Numbered from the stretch's first letter, positions 20,238 through 31,260 are shown. The stretch is 43,093 bases of DNA from Alphaproteobacteria bacterium MarineAlpha3_Bin6 (GCA_002938035.1 PTLH01000005.1:1-43093); one strand, 5' to 3'. The notes: generated by a model not told the origin, from the letters alone. Numbers and translations are program-made.

Positions 20238-21385
20238 CGATGTTTTCTCGTACCGATATGAGTTTACTAGGCCAATGGTGGCAGACTGTGGATAGATGGA
20301 CTATAGCTGCTATCATCACGCTGGCGACTTTAGGGGCGTTCTTAATTATAGCTGCCAGTCCCCCCATCGCGGAGCGGCTTAGCCTCGACACATTCCATTT
20401 TGTTGGTAGACAGGTACTGTTTCTCCCTTTGGCTATGATTAGTATGTTTGCGGTTTCATTTCTTAGCCGAGTAAACATTCGCCGATTGTCACTTATTATT
20501 TTCAGTTTTGCCGCAGCTCTTATGATGTTTACATTATTTAGCGGGGCCGAAATTAAGGGGGCCACGCGATGGGTCAATGTTGTGGGAGTGTCGTTACAGC
20601 CATCTGAGTTTATTAAACCAGCTTTTGCTGTAATCGCTGCATCGATGTTTGCAGCTTGGCGCTTGGAAGAGCGTTTTCCAGGATACTTGGTAGTGTTGGG
20701 TCTTTATGGTGGTGTGGTTCTGCTTCTCATAGCCCAGCCAGATGTAGGGATGGCAGTTCTCATATCCTTTGTCTGGGGTCTACAGTTCTTTCTCGCAGGA
20801 CTGCCAATGGTTCTAGTGATGGGGATTGGCACTGTTTTCATTTTTGGTGGTTTTGCAGCGTATTTCCAATTCTCCCATGTTCGAGAACGAATTGAGCAGT
20901 TTATCGATCCTCAAAATAGCGACGTCTATCAAGTAAGCCAATCCCTTGAGGCCTTTAAAAAAGGTGGTGTCTTTGGGAGAGGACCCGGTGAAGGGCATGT
21001 GAAGGAGAACCTTCCTGACGCCCATTCAGATTTTATTTTTGCGGTAGCGGTTGAAGAATTTGGAATGATTGCGGGACTGCTAATCGTTTCAGTATTTGGT
21101 TTTATCGTACTGCGGGGATTGATGCGGGTTTTCAAGGAAACGGATTTGTTTGTTCAATTAGCGGTCGCTGGTCTCCTGGCTCAGTTTGGTCTTCAGGCGA
21201 TTATTAATTTAGCTTCCACACTGAATTTGATGCCAACCAAAGGAGCCACTCTGCCTTTTATTTCCTATGGCGGATCTTCTCTACTTGCACTCTCTATCAG
21301 TATGGGAATGGTGCTGTCTCTGACACGGGAACGTCCTAATTCAAAATTTACCTCAAGGACCGTTTGGGAACGCAGCAAGTTATGA
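20234..21385 (+). CDS. ftsW: Lipid II polymerase / SEDS protein FtsW
   Basis: Polytopic SEDS protein; LQPSEFIKPAF, FGRGPGEGHVKENLPDAHSDFIFAVAVEEFG, GATLPFISYGGSSLLA. Confidence 0.97.
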   Translation: MTMFSRTDMSLLGQWWQTVDRWTIAAIITLATLGAFLIIAASPPIAERLSLDTFHFVGRQVLFLPLAMISMFAVSFLSRVNIRRLSLIIFSFAAALMMFTLFSGAEIKGATRWVNVVGVSLQPSEFIKPAFAVIAASMFAAWRLEERFPGYLVVLGLYGGVVLLLIAQPDVGMAVLISFVWGLQFFLAGLPMVLVMGIGTVFIFGGFAAYFQFSHVRERIEQFIDPQNSDVYQVSQSLEAFKKGGVFGRGPGEGHVKENLPDAHSDFIFAVAVEEFGMIAGLLIVSVFGFIVLRGLMRVFKETDLFVQLAVAGLLAQFGLQAIINLASTLNLMPTKGATLPFISYGGSSLLALSISMGMVLSLTRERPNSKFTSRTVWERSKL

Positions 21386-22530
21386 TACGTCCTACTCATA
21401 ACAGTATTCCTTTGGTAGTGTTGTCGGCGGGCGGTACGGGTGGACATGTATATCCAGCTGAAGCCCTCGCAATGGAACTGAATAACCGGGGGTGTCGCCT
21501 GGCGTTGGTGACCGATCGCCGCGGCAGTAATCTGGGGGGAAGGCTTGGAGAATTAGATACTTATCGCGTTCGCTCAGGTGGCATATCTGGCAAAGGGTTA
21601 TTTGCCCGTATTTTAAACATCGGTGAAATTGCGATTGGTGTTTTGCAATCTTGTTGCTTACTTGGACGCCTTAACCCCTCTGTGGTAATCGGATTTGGTG
21701 GCTATGCCTCTTTACCGATGATGTTAGCAGCTAATTTTTCTTCCACCGCTACCGCGATTCACGAACAAAACGCTCTACTCGGCCGTGCAAACCGATTGCT
21801 TTCGAGGAAAGTGCGTAAGATCGCGACCTCATACAAACAAATGCAACATATGCCAAAATCTGCGCGGGCGAACGTCGTGTACACAGGTATGCCGGTACGT
21901 AACAGTGTGGAGGCGCTGCGAGAAACGCCTTACCCTGAGCTAAATGAACGTAATATAATTGAGCTACTTGTCTTTGGGGGTTCTCAGGGGGCTTCAATAT
22001 TCAGCCGCGTAGTTCCCGACGCTATTAAGCAACTTGATCAAAATCTGCGTGGTCGTTTAAATCTTGTACAGCAGTGTCGTGTTGAGGATTATGGGCATTT
22101 AAAGTCGGCGTACAATCAGTTGGGACTTCAGGTTGAGGTTGCTGCATTTTTTGAAGATTTACCTCAACGAATGGCAAAATCCCATCTAGTAATTTGTCGA
22201 GCTGGTGCTTCAGCCATTGCGGAACTGACTACTATTGGAAGACCGGCGATTTTAGTTCCCTACCCACATGCTGTTGATAATCACCAATCCGGCAATGCTC
22301 ATACACTCAATGAAGTGGGAGGTGGCTGGCTAATTCCAGATGAAGCTTTTACGCCGGAAAACCTTTCTTATCGCCTTGAAACGCTATTTGAAATGCCAAA
22401 AACTCTTAAAAATGCAGCACGCGCCGCCAAACAGGCTGGGGAAACCAATGCGACAGCTAGATTAGCTGAATTGGTAATTGATCTTATACCTAATCATCGC
22501 GATCAATGGGATGCGGGTGGTGTCGCATGA
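21382..22530 (+). CDS. murG: UDP-N-acetylglucosamine--N-acetylmuramyl-(pentapeptide) pyrophosphoryl-undecaprenol GlcNAc transferase
   Basis: [73 protein letters not shown] at 21382 gives an ATGA overlap with ftsW. Confidence 0.97.
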   Translation: MIRPTHNSIPLVVLSAGGTGGHVYPAEALAMELNNRGCRLALVTDRRGSNLGGRLGELDTYRVRSGGISGKGLFARILNIGEIAIGVLQSCCLLGRLNPSVVIGFGGYASLPMMLAANFSSTATAIHEQNALLGRANRLLSRKVRKIATSYKQMQHMPKSARANVVYTGMPVRNSVEALRETPYPELNERNIIELLVFGGSQGASIFSRVVPDAIKQLDQNLRGRLNLVQQCRVEDYGHLKSAYNQLGLQVEVAAFFEDLPQRMAKSHLVICRAGASAIAELTTIGRPAILVPYPHAVDNHQSGNAHTLNEVGGGWLIPDEAFTPENLSYRLETLFEMPKTLKNAARAAKQAGETNATARLAELVIDLIPNHRDQWDAGGVA

Positions 22531-23960
22531 AAGTTCTGCCTCTCGATATAGGTTCTATTCATTTCGTAGGGATTGGTGGAATTGGAATGAGTGGAATAGC
22601 AGAAATTTTACATAATCTGGGTTATCTGGTCCAAGGTAGTGATATCTCTGAGGGTGCCAATGTGAAACGTCTTAGGGCTATGGGGATCAAAATCTATCTA
22701 GGCCATTCTGAGAATAATCTTGGCGATGCCGAAGTTGTAGTGATTTCATCGGCGGTAAATCCAGACAATCCAGAAGTTGAAGGGGCTCGTCAACGTTTAA
22801 TGCCAATAGTGCGTCGGGCAGAAATGTTAGGTGAGTTGATGCGTCTAAAATGGTCTATTGCGGTTGGTGGAACACACGGTAAGACTACAACTACATCTAT
22901 GATTGCCGCCCTCTTGGATGCAGCAGACCTAGATCCCACAGTAATAAATGGCGGGATTATAAACGCTTGGGGCTCTAATGCTAGATTGGGCAAAGGCGAC
23001 TGGATGGTCGTGGAAGCAGACGAATCTGATGGCACCTTTGTAAAACTACCTGCCACTATAGCCGTGGTGACCAACATCGATTCTGAACACATGGATCATT
23101 ATGGTTCCTTCGAGGCTCTTCGGGCTTCGTTCGATACGTTTGTGGAAAATGTACCATTTTATGGATTTGCCACGCTTTGTGTTGACGACGCTGAGGTTCA
23201 AGCAATGATACCGAGGGTAACAGACCGTAAAATTGTTACTTACGGGCGTAGTCCCCAAGCAGACATCTGTATGATCAGTATTGAAACGTCAGAAAATGGT
23301 TCTTGCTTTGATGTGATCATTTCAGATCGCACTACTCAGAAAAAAAGAACATTAAGTAATATATTTTTGCCTATGCACGGTGCCCATAATGTTCAAAATG
23401 CGTTGTCTGTAATTGCCATTGCCAATGAAATGGGTATTGCCGACAGTATACTTAAAAAAGCTCTTGGTGGGTTTGAAGGTGTTAAACGCCGTTTTACCAA
23501 AACCGGTGAGGTAAACGGAATAAGTATCATTGATGACTATGCACATCACCCGGTGGAGATAGCCGCGGTTATCAGTGCGGCTCGTGCAGCTGCTCCTAAC
23601 GGCCGGATTATATCGGTTGTGCAACCGCACCGCTACTCCCGATTGCGGGATTTATTTAATGACTTTTGCACCTGTTTCAATGACGCAGATGTGGTTATCG
23701 TTGCGGAAGTCTATTCTGCTGGTGAAGAGGTTATTGAGGGGATTAACCAAGAAACTTTGGTCGAGGGGCTACGCTCACATGGTCATCGTCACGTGGAATC
23801 ATTGCGATCAGAAGAGGTTCTCGCCCAGCTTATAGATAATATCTCCTTCCCGGGTGACATGGTCGTGTGTCTCGGTGCCGGGAGTATAACTAATTGGGCT
23901 AATGCTCTGCCAGAGGAGTTGGCAGCACTCAAGTCCCCTTCAAATCAGGTATGTAGATAA
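22527..23960 (+). CDS. murC: UDP-N-acetylmuramate--L-alanine ligase
   Basis: [65 protein letters not shown] at 22527 gives an ATGA overlap with murG. Confidence 0.97.
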   Translation: MKVLPLDIGSIHFVGIGGIGMSGIAEILHNLGYLVQGSDISEGANVKRLRAMGIKIYLGHSENNLGDAEVVVISSAVNPDNPEVEGARQRLMPIVRRAEMLGELMRLKWSIAVGGTHGKTTTTSMIAALLDAADLDPTVINGGIINAWGSNARLGKGDWMVVEADESDGTFVKLPATIAVVTNIDSEHMDHYGSFEALRASFDTFVENVPFYGFATLCVDDAEVQAMIPRVTDRKIVTYGRSPQADICMISIETSENGSCFDVIISDRTTQKKRTLSNIFLPMHGAHNVQNALSVIAIANEMGIADSILKKALGGFEGVKRRFTKTGEVNGISIIDDYAHHPVEIAAVISAARAAAPNGRIISVVQPHRYSRLRDLFNDFCTCFNDADVVIVAEVYSAGEEVIEGINQETLVEGLRSHGHRHVESLRSEEVLAQLIDNISFPGDMVVCLGAGSITNWANALPEELAALKSPSNQVCR

Positions 23961-24904
23961 TGGCTGTCAGAAAACGGCATCATCATTTGCTCGCGAAGTT
24001 ACCTAAGGTAAGAGGTCGACTTAGCGCAGATGTAGATCTTGCCAAGCTCACCTGGTTCCGGGTGGGTGGCCCAGCAGAGGTTCTCTTTCGGCCAGCCGAT
24101 GAAATTGATTTAATGGAATTTCTCAAAAAATTGCCAAAAGAGGTGCCAGTAACAATTCTGGGTGTGGGTTCCAATACTCTTGTGCGGGACGGTGGAATTC
24201 CAGGCGTATCCATTCGATTAGGAGCAGGCTTTAACAATGTTACGGTTACGAACCAAACAGTGATAGCCGGTGCCGGAATACCAAATCTCAAGCTTTCAAA
24301 TGTGGCGAGGGACAAATCTTTAACGGGCATGGAGTTTTTATCTGGGATACCCGGTGGTCTCGGCGGTTCTATCCGCATGAACGCGGGAGCCTTTGACGGT
24401 GAGGTAAAAGATCTGGTGGAAAATGTTAGGGCAATCACTCGTTCTGGAGAGCGAGTGTCTCTTTCTTTAGAGCAATTGAATTTCGGCTATCGGCAGACAG
24501 ACGTTGCTCAAGAACTCGTTTTTGTCGAAGCAAGATTGAGAGGAGTAATCGACGATCAGGATAGTATCATCAAGAAAATGTCAAAAATTCAAGCAGAGAG
24601 GAAAATTAGTCAGCCTGTCAAACAGCCCACCGGTGGCAGCACCTTTATTAATCCGCCCGGGGAAGCGGCTTGGGAACTTATCGATAGGGCAGGTTGCAGA
24701 GGGTTGGTGCGGGGTGAAGCCCAGGTTTCGATTAAACATTGCAATTTTCTGATTAACTTGGGAGGCGCTACAGCGGCTGATTTTGAAGGGCTCGGTGAGG
24801 AAGTGAGACGGCGGGTGTTCGACGTCACGGGGACCAAACTAGAATGGGAAATCAAACGCGTTGGAATTCATGAAAACGGCGATTTTGGGGAGGTTGGCCT
24901 GTGA
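23960..24904 (+). CDS. murB: UDP-N-acetylenolpyruvoylglucosamine reductase
   Basis: LTWFRVGGPAEVLFRP, GVGSNTLVRDGG, GIPGGLGGSIRMNAGAF, QPTGGSTFINPPG. Confidence 0.96.
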   Translation: MAVRKRHHHLLAKLPKVRGRLSADVDLAKLTWFRVGGPAEVLFRPADEIDLMEFLKKLPKEVPVTILGVGSNTLVRDGGIPGVSIRLGAGFNNVTVTNQTVIAGAGIPNLKLSNVARDKSLTGMEFLSGIPGGLGGSIRMNAGAFDGEVKDLVENVRAITRSGERVSLSLEQLNFGYRQTDVAQELVFVEARLRGVIDDQDSIIKKMSKIQAERKISQPVKQPTGGSTFINPPGEAAWELIDRAGCRGLVRGEAQVSIKHCNFLINLGGATAADFEGLGEEVRRRVFDVTGTKLEWEIKRVGIHENGDFGEVGL

Positions 24905-25803
24905 ATGGTCACGTTGCAGTGCTGATGGGTGGTTGGTCCAAAGAGCGGGAGGTGTCACTTGTTAGCGGGGCAGCTGTGGCAACCGCTTTAAAGGATACGG
25001 GATTTCAGGTGACAGAAATTGACGTGCACCAAGATGCGGCGGCACTTCTTAGTCAGCTTTACCCAATACCTGATAAAGTATTTAACGCCCTTCATGGCCG
25101 ATTTGGAGAAGATGGCTGTGTCCAAGGGTTCTTGAATATCTTGGGCGTACCTTACACCCACTCCGGTGTATTAGCATCAGCACTTGCCATGGACAAACCC
25201 ATGTCCAAGAGAGTCTTTAAGGAAGTTGGTATTACGGTGGCAGACCATCAGATACTAACACGGGAACAACTATCCCAAACAGTCTTTGGTTCCAAGCCTC
25301 ACGTAATAAAACCACTAAATGAGGGCTCTAGCGTGGGTGTTAATATAATTTTTGAAGGTGACAGTTATACGCCCACGGAAAAAGAGTGGCCATTCGGTAG
25401 CCATGTAATGGCAGAACAATATATTTCTGGTCGTGAATTAACCGTTGCTGTAATGGGTGAGCGGGCCCTTGGAGTTACTGAAATCAAGACAGGGCACCTT
25501 TTTTATGATTACGATGCCAAGTACTCGGACGGTGGCTCCATTCATCAGGTGCCGGCGCAGTTGCCGCAAGATATATACGATGAAGCTATGCGCATATCTG
25601 TTTTAGCGCATAAAACACTGGGGTGCCGGGGTATTTCTCGTGCAGATATGCGATACGATGGTAAAGATCTTTACCTTCTTGAAGTAAACACTCAACCCGG
25701 AATGACGCCTACTTCACTTGTTCCCGAACAGGCTTCCTATGCAAACATTTCTTTCGAGAACTTGGTGGTTTGGCTAGTGGAGCACGCAGAATGCGACGGT
25801 TAA
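24901..25803 (+). CDS. ddl: D-alanine--D-alanine ligase
   Basis: VAVLMGGWSKEREVSLVSG, LHGRFGEDGCVQG, KPLNEGSSVGVNII, LEVNTQPGMTPTSLVPEQA. Confidence 0.96.
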   Translation: MNGHVAVLMGGWSKEREVSLVSGAAVATALKDTGFQVTEIDVHQDAAALLSQLYPIPDKVFNALHGRFGEDGCVQGFLNILGVPYTHSGVLASALAMDKPMSKRVFKEVGITVADHQILTREQLSQTVFGSKPHVIKPLNEGSSVGVNIIFEGDSYTPTEKEWPFGSHVMAEQYISGRELTVAVMGERALGVTEIKTGHLFYDYDAKYSDGGSIHQVPAQLPQDIYDEAMRISVLAHKTLGCRGISRADMRYDGKDLYLLEVNTQPGMTPTSLVPEQASYANISFENLVVWLVEHAECDG

Positions 25804-26684
25804 GAATATTTGCTTCAAAGCCCAAATTAAAGCGTGGTCAACCACGGCGCAGAGCGCGGCCTATTTGGCGCCAACCAACATTTTGGTCAATTATATTTTT
25901 GTTGGTTGGTACTGCTATTGGTTTAGGTTGCTTGTGGATTTGGAAAACTGGCTTGTTTCAGGAACTGGCGGGAAAAACCAGGTGGCAATTCATAACGAGT
26001 TCCGCAAAATACGGATTTGCCGTCAGAGAAGTCTATGTCAAAGGTAGGATTGAGACGAACAAGGAATTGCTTCTTAATACGTTACGCCTTAAGCGAGGAA
26101 CACCTATCTTGGCTTTTGATCCTGAAGCTGCCCTAGAGCGTGTAACGGCGTTACCTTGGATACGTACAGCAGTAATTGAGCGCCAGCTTCCCGATGTGGT
26201 CTATTTATCCTTGGTAGAACGAAAACCCTTAGCTTTATGGCAACACAAAGGCGATTTTACCCTTATTGATACCAGCGGAGAAATCATTCCGCTGAATAAT
26301 TTTGGTAAATATAACAATCTCAAAATAGTGGTGGGCTGGAACGCACCAAAACATGCTTCGAATCTTCTTGGTATATTAGCGGTGGCCCCAGAATTAGCCA
26401 AACGTGTTAAAGCAGCTGTCCGAGTAGGTGATCGCCGTTGGGACATCAAAATGGATAATGACTTGGAGGTATATCTCCCAGAGTTGGAGCCTGTCTCCGC
26501 TTGGGTTCAACTAGCTGAATTGCTGGAGCTTCATGATCTTATGGAAGGAGATGTTGCCATCGTAGATCTCCGATTGCCGGGTCGAATAATTTTACGCCAG
26601 TCGCCCAAAACAGAAGAAGGCATGGAATTAAAATCCAACCGAACATCCAAGCAATCTAATCCCAAATCACGCTGGGACACATGA
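25791..26684 (+). CDS. ftsQ: Cell division protein FtsQ
   Basis: Basic N-terminus, single TM, POTRA-like region (VREVYVKGRIETNKELLLNTLRLKRGTPILAFD), LPWIRTAVIERQLPDVVYLSLVERKPLALWQ; synteny ddl-ftsQ-ftsA. Confidence 0.92.
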   Translation: MRRLRIFASKPKLKRGQPRRRARPIWRQPTFWSIIFLLVGTAIGLGCLWIWKTGLFQELAGKTRWQFITSSAKYGFAVREVYVKGRIETNKELLLNTLRLKRGTPILAFDPEAALERVTALPWIRTAVIERQLPDVVYLSLVERKPLALWQHKGDFTLIDTSGEIIPLNNFGKYNNLKIVVGWNAPKHASNLLGILAVAPELAKRVKAAVRVGDRRWDIKMDNDLEVYLPELEPVSAWVQLAELLELHDLMEGDVAIVDLRLPGRIILRQSPKTEEGMELKSNRTSKQSNPKSRWDT

Positions 26685-26694
26685 CACGAGTAGT

Positions 26695-27960
26695 ATGGTA
26701 AAGAGAACAAAACTCATTAACGGGACAAAGAGCGGTTTAGTCACCGCCGTTGACGTAGGTTCAACAAAAATTGCCTGCTTTATTGTTCGGTCTCAAGCAC
26801 AAGGTAAATTAGAGGTAGTTGGTATTGGTCACCAAGTATCTAAGGGTATGAAGAATGGCAATATTGTTGATATGCTCGCCGTTGAAGAATCAATTCGTGC
26901 TGCAGTCGAATCGGCAGAGAAGATGGCCGGAGAAAATGTTCGATTCATAACGGTATGCTTTGCCGGTGGGAAACTAGATTCGAAGTTAATTTCGTTCGAT
27001 GTTTCCATTGCGGGGCATGAAATTGGTGATGCCGACCTCCAGCGTGCTTTGGACCCAGCTTGGCTCTACGCCCAACAATCTGCGGATTGCAAAGTTATTC
27101 ACACTTTGCCGGTGGGTTTTAGCATTGATGGTAACAAGGGTGTACGTGACCCGCGAGGAATGTATGGGGATAAGCTGGGTGTGAACATGCATATTATTAC
27201 AGGTGCTAAGGCAGCAGTACGTAATTTAGAGTTATGTGTTCAAAGATGTCATTTAGATATAGAAAAAGTTGTGATTGCACCCTATGCCGCTGGGCTTGCT
27301 TGTCTGGTGGAAGATGAAAAAGATCTGGGTGCGATCTGTGTGGATATGGGTGGTGGAACGACCTCAATCTCTGTTTTCCTGGATAATCAGTTGATGTTTG
27401 CAGACACCATCCCAATAGGTGGCGATCATGTTACTAAAGATATAGCACGAGGACTTTCCACCCCGTATGCTTATGCAGAACGCATGAAAAATCTTTATGG
27501 CAGTGCTATCCCGACTGCATCTGATGACCATGAGTCGATACGTATTCCGCTGGTTGGTGAGGATGAAAATGAATTCAGCCAAGTTCCGAGATCTATGTTG
27601 GTTGGAATTGTGCGTCCTCGGCTTGAAGAAATTTTTGAACTGGTATGTTCTAAACTAAATTCGGCAGGCTTTCATAAAGTTACCGGTAGGCGGGTCGTTT
27701 TGACGGGTGGAGCTAGCCAATTAACTGGTTTGACTAATCTAGCAACGACCGTGTTGGATAAACAAGTCCGGGTAGGTAGGCCGATCAATATTGAAGGCTT
27801 AACCGAATCCGTAAATGGACCCGCTTTTTCAGTATGCGCGGGTTTGGTTCAACTCACATACAATGAAAGATCTGAGGCGGTGTTTCCAATGGCCAGGCGT
27901 CTAGAGTTTTCTGGCAACCGATTTGGACGGCTAGGGCAATGGTTACGTGACAATATTTGA
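26695..27960 (+). CDS. ftsA: Cell division protein FtsA
   Basis: AVDVGSTKIACFI, CVDMGGGTTSISVF, VVLTGGASQLTGL; C-terminal amphipathic tail RFGRLGQWLRDNI. Confidence 0.97.
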   Translation: MVKRTKLINGTKSGLVTAVDVGSTKIACFIVRSQAQGKLEVVGIGHQVSKGMKNGNIVDMLAVEESIRAAVESAEKMAGENVRFITVCFAGGKLDSKLISFDVSIAGHEIGDADLQRALDPAWLYAQQSADCKVIHTLPVGFSIDGNKGVRDPRGMYGDKLGVNMHIITGAKAAVRNLELCVQRCHLDIEKVVIAPYAAGLACLVEDEKDLGAICVDMGGGTTSISVFLDNQLMFADTIPIGGDHVTKDIARGLSTPYAYAERMKNLYGSAIPTASDDHESIRIPLVGEDENEFSQVPRSMLVGIVRPRLEEIFELVCSKLNSAGFHKVTGRRVVLTGGASQLTGLTNLATTVLDKQVRVGRPINIEGLTESVNGPAFSVCAGLVQLTYNERSEAVFPMARRLEFSGNRFGRLGQWLRDNI

Positions 27961-28086
27961 GCAAGAGTACCCTGGGATTCAGGGCCGAATTAAACCGTCC
28001 TCCACTGAGAGGATCCATTTGTCCGTTTGCCGGAGAACCCGGCATATCTATGCGGATAGCCCAAAATATTAAGTTTGGAGGCCAAA

Positions 28087-29937
28087 ATGACTATTAACTT
28101 AACTATACCTAAAACCAAAAACTCTACTGAACTAAAACCTCGAATTTCCGTGATAGGGGTTGGGGGTGCTGGTGGAAATGCCGTCAATAATATGATTCAA
28201 ATGGGCTTGGAAGGGGTCGAATTCATTGTAGCAAATTCCGATGCTCAAGCATTAGCTCACTCAGCAGCGGAACGAAAAATCCAGATGGGTGCTGAAGTTA
28301 CAAAGGGACTTGGTGCTGGTTCTAATCCGGATATAGGTCATGCCGCTGCTGAGGAATCCTTAGACGAGATACTTACTCATTTGCATGACGTAAACATGGT
28401 ATTTGTTACAGCAGGTTTGGGAGGGGGTACAGGTACAGGTGCCTCACCAGTAATTGCTAGAATGGCCCGAGACCATGGCATTCTTACAGTTGGTGTAGTA
28501 ACCAAGCCGTTCCAGTTTGAAGGTGCTAATCGAATGAATATAGCTGAGGCTGGACTTGAGGAACTACAGCAATATGTTGATACTCTGCTGATTATTCCTA
28601 ACCAAAATTTATTTAGGGTCGCAAACGAAAATACCACCTTTGCGGATGCATTTAAGATGGCTGATGACGTATTATATTCAGGTGTACGTGGTGTTACTGA
28701 TCTGATGGTTATGCCTGGTCTCATAAATCTGGATTTTGCAGATATTAGGTCCGTTATGAGTGAGATGGGCAAGGCTATGATGGGAACCGGCGAAGCGGAG
28801 GGGGAACGTCGGGCAATTGACGCCGCTGAGGCGGCCATCGCGAACCCACTATTGGATGACACTTCTATGAGCGGAGCCAAAGGTGTGCTGATTAATATTA
28901 CAGCCGGCAAAGATATTACTCTTTTTGAAGTTGACGAAGCTGCAAATAGGATCCGAGATGAAGTTGAGGAAAATGCTAACATCATTTTTGGTTCCACATT
29001 TGAGGAGAGCCTCGAAGGTAGTATTAGGGTTTCGGTAGTTGCAACTGGTATTGAGGCTGTCGCGGGGGTTCGGGCGAAGCCCATACTACATAAGGTGACT
29101 GACATGAGTGAGGAACCAGCTTCAATTTCTGCCCCAGTCGGAGCAATTGGTGCTTTGGAACAACCCGCAACACAGCAGTTGATAGAACTGGAAAATACCG
29201 AAGAAAAAGCTGTTGTACTACCGGGAAAGAAGGGGAATGAGCCCAACCTTTCTGCTCAAAATGAACTAATTGAATACCACGACGAACCAAAGAAAGAGAC
29301 TACTGAAACGACTAAACAAACTGAAACAGTTTGCGGCACTTCCACGGATGAGGTCTTTATACCAGCTCCGCCAGTGGAAGGAGAGCTTGGTCTCAAATCT
29401 TCGGCCAATCCTTTCGCCGTTGCTGATATGATTAATGCAGGGGTAGAGAAAACGCAAAACAAGGCCCCTAAGAAAAAAGGTATCAGCTTGATTGAACGAG
29501 TTACACGCGTCGCCCTGGGCGACCGTAGGTCGGCAAGCAAGAACCAGATAAGCCGAATAGAGCCTGAGATAAAAGAACACTCTGAGAATACTAGTGTTCA
29601 AGTATTAGACCAGTTGAATGGTGAACCGGAGAAGAGGCTAAAAGATGAGCCGAGTGTTTCTAAACCGGAGAATGAAACTCCTATAGAAAAAGAGCTTGAT
29701 GAGATTGGAAAAGACTTAGAGCAGATTTTCGATACGACCTCCAAATTCGAGCCTAAAACTCTTTCCGAACAGGCAAAGGCAAGAGTTGTGGAACAAAAAC
29801 AAGAACCGGAGGGTGAATTGGAACACGAGGCGCCCACACTGCTGAAAAGGGTAAATGCCAATGATGGGTTGTCGGTTGATGAGGAAGATGCGGATCTACT
29901 TGAAATTCCAGCATTTTTACGCCGCCAGGCAAACTAA
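28087..29937 (+). CDS. ftsZ: Cell division protein FtsZ with a long C-terminal linker
   Basis: [30 protein letters not shown]-terminal peptide [16 protein letters not shown] at 28087 preceded by TTTGGAGG. Confidence 0.98.
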   Translation: MTINLTIPKTKNSTELKPRISVIGVGGAGGNAVNNMIQMGLEGVEFIVANSDAQALAHSAAERKIQMGAEVTKGLGAGSNPDIGHAAAEESLDEILTHLHDVNMVFVTAGLGGGTGTGASPVIARMARDHGILTVGVVTKPFQFEGANRMNIAEAGLEELQQYVDTLLIIPNQNLFRVANENTTFADAFKMADDVLYSGVRGVTDLMVMPGLINLDFADIRSVMSEMGKAMMGTGEAEGERRAIDAAEAAIANPLLDDTSMSGAKGVLINITAGKDITLFEVDEAANRIRDEVEENANIIFGSTFEESLEGSIRVSVVATGIEAVAGVRAKPILHKVTDMSEEPASISAPVGAIGALEQPATQQLIELENTEEKAVVLPGKKGNEPNLSAQNELIEYHDEPKKETTETTKQTETVCGTSTDEVFIPAPPVEGELGLKSSANPFAVADMINAGVEKTQNKAPKKKGISLIERVTRVALGDRRSASKNQISRIEPEIKEHSENTSVQVLDQLNGEPEKRLKDEPSVSKPENETPIEKELDEIGKDLEQIFDTTSKFEPKTLSEQAKARVVEQKQEPEGELEHEAPTLLKRVNANDGLSVDEEDADLLEIPAFLRRQAN

Positions 29938-29951
29938 GTGTTAGCATGTGG

Positions 29952-30018
29952 CTAAGTAACATTCTGCAACAATTGTTGATTTGAGTGGCCATATGTCCAT
30001 TGGTAAACAGTTACTTAG
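29952..30018. repeat. Nested inverted repeats in the ftsZ-lpxC intergenic region
   Basis: CTAAGTAAC (29952-29960) / GTTACTTAG (30010-30018) enclose the perfect palindrome CAACAATTGTTG (29967-29978). Confidence 0.75.
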
Positions 30019-30122
30019 AGGACACAAATAATTTGATGGAGTTCTACACGCCATTTACCAGTTTTTGGATGTGACATTCAACAGAATTGATGGAATGTGA
30101 CCTTTGGAATTAGGAATACTAT

Positions 30123-31151
30123 ATGAATGATATCAATAATTGCAGACGGTTGTCCGTGGAAAAGGCAGGGGGGATTGGCCCTTCTGCGGAACCAGTTGAC
30201 GAATGCGCAGAACTATCTGGTAATCAGACGACGCTTAACCGTTCAATTGACTGTGCAGGAGTGGCGTTGCATTCCGGTAAGAAGGTGTCTTTATCCTTAA
30301 AACCAGCTGGTCCGAATATGGGTATTATATTTAGGCGGTCAGATTTACCTGGATTGCCTGAGATTAGGGCAAACTGGAAGAACGTGGTAGATACGAGAAT
30401 GTGTACAACCCTTGGAAATAGCAAGGGAGTTACAATCTCTACGGTTGAACATCTAATGGCGGCCTTATCAGGATGTCATGTTGATAATGCCATTGTCGAG
30501 GTTAGCGGTTCAGAAGTTCCTGTGATGGATGGGAGTGCTCAACCATTTGTTTTCCTTATCGAGTGTGCGGGTGTTAAACAGCTTGACGCTTCACGCCGAG
30601 TTATTGAAGTGTTGAGGCCAGTTAAGGTCGAGTCAGAAGGGCGGGTGGCTGAGTTGCTGCCGAGTAACAGCTTTTCTGTAGGGTTCCAAATTGAATTTGA
30701 CGATTGTGCCATTTCCCGTCAGGAACTATTTATTACTTTAGTAAACGGTACTTTTAAGAAAGAAATTGCGCGAGCTCGAACGTTTGGGTTTGTAAATGAT
30801 GTTGAGGCCTTAAGAGCATCGGGATTGGCGCTGGGAGGTTCATTGGAAAACGCTGTTGTTGTTGATGGAGATAAGGTTCTTAATGACGGCGGATTAAGGT
30901 ACGAAGATGAATTTGTCCGCCACAAAGTGTTGGATGCTGTGGGCGATCTGTATCTATCGGGCGCCCCAATTCGAGGTCATTATCGGGGAGTTCGGGCCGG
31001 TCACCATATGACCAATGAATTACTTAAAGCACTATTTGCAGAGTCGGCTTCATGGAGATTTATAGGACACGCTGGCGAAGAAGTGTCATCTAGTCGTGGA
31101 CATATGATAGGTACAACCGAATCGTTCAACCCAATGGCTGCCACAGCCTAA
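30123..31151 (+). CDS. lpxC: UDP-3-O-acyl-N-acetylglucosamine deacetylase
   Basis: [83 protein letters not shown]. Confidence 0.97.
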   Translation: MNDINNCRRLSVEKAGGIGPSAEPVDECAELSGNQTTLNRSIDCAGVALHSGKKVSLSLKPAGPNMGIIFRRSDLPGLPEIRANWKNVVDTRMCTTLGNSKGVTISTVEHLMAALSGCHVDNAIVEVSGSEVPVMDGSAQPFVFLIECAGVKQLDASRRVIEVLRPVKVESEGRVAELLPSNSFSVGFQIEFDDCAISRQELFITLVNGTFKKEIARARTFGFVNDVEALRASGLALGGSLENAVVVDGDKVLNDGGLRYEDEFVRHKVLDAVGDLYLSGAPIRGHYRGVRAGHHMTNELLKALFAESASWRFIGHAGEEVSSSRGHMIGTTESFNPMAATA

Positions 31152-31260
31152 TTACAATTTATTTTAGACCTTTCAGAGCAATGTATAGTCTATTAATTTT
31201 TTTAGTGTAATTTTTCGTTCTTAATTGAATCTTTGACTTATCTGCGGCATTAAAATTTTG

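Noticed and set aside
28377-29246. 289-aa minus-strand ORF inside ftsZ
   Set aside because: Antisense shadow of a confidently identified gene; low-complexity Ser/Ala/Ile-rich translation with no family motif or credible RBS context.
31152-31200. Possible terminator after lpxC (TAGAC...GTCTA followed by T-rich sequence)
   Set aside because: Stem only 5 bp with a loop of about 19 nt; too weak to call an intrinsic terminator.
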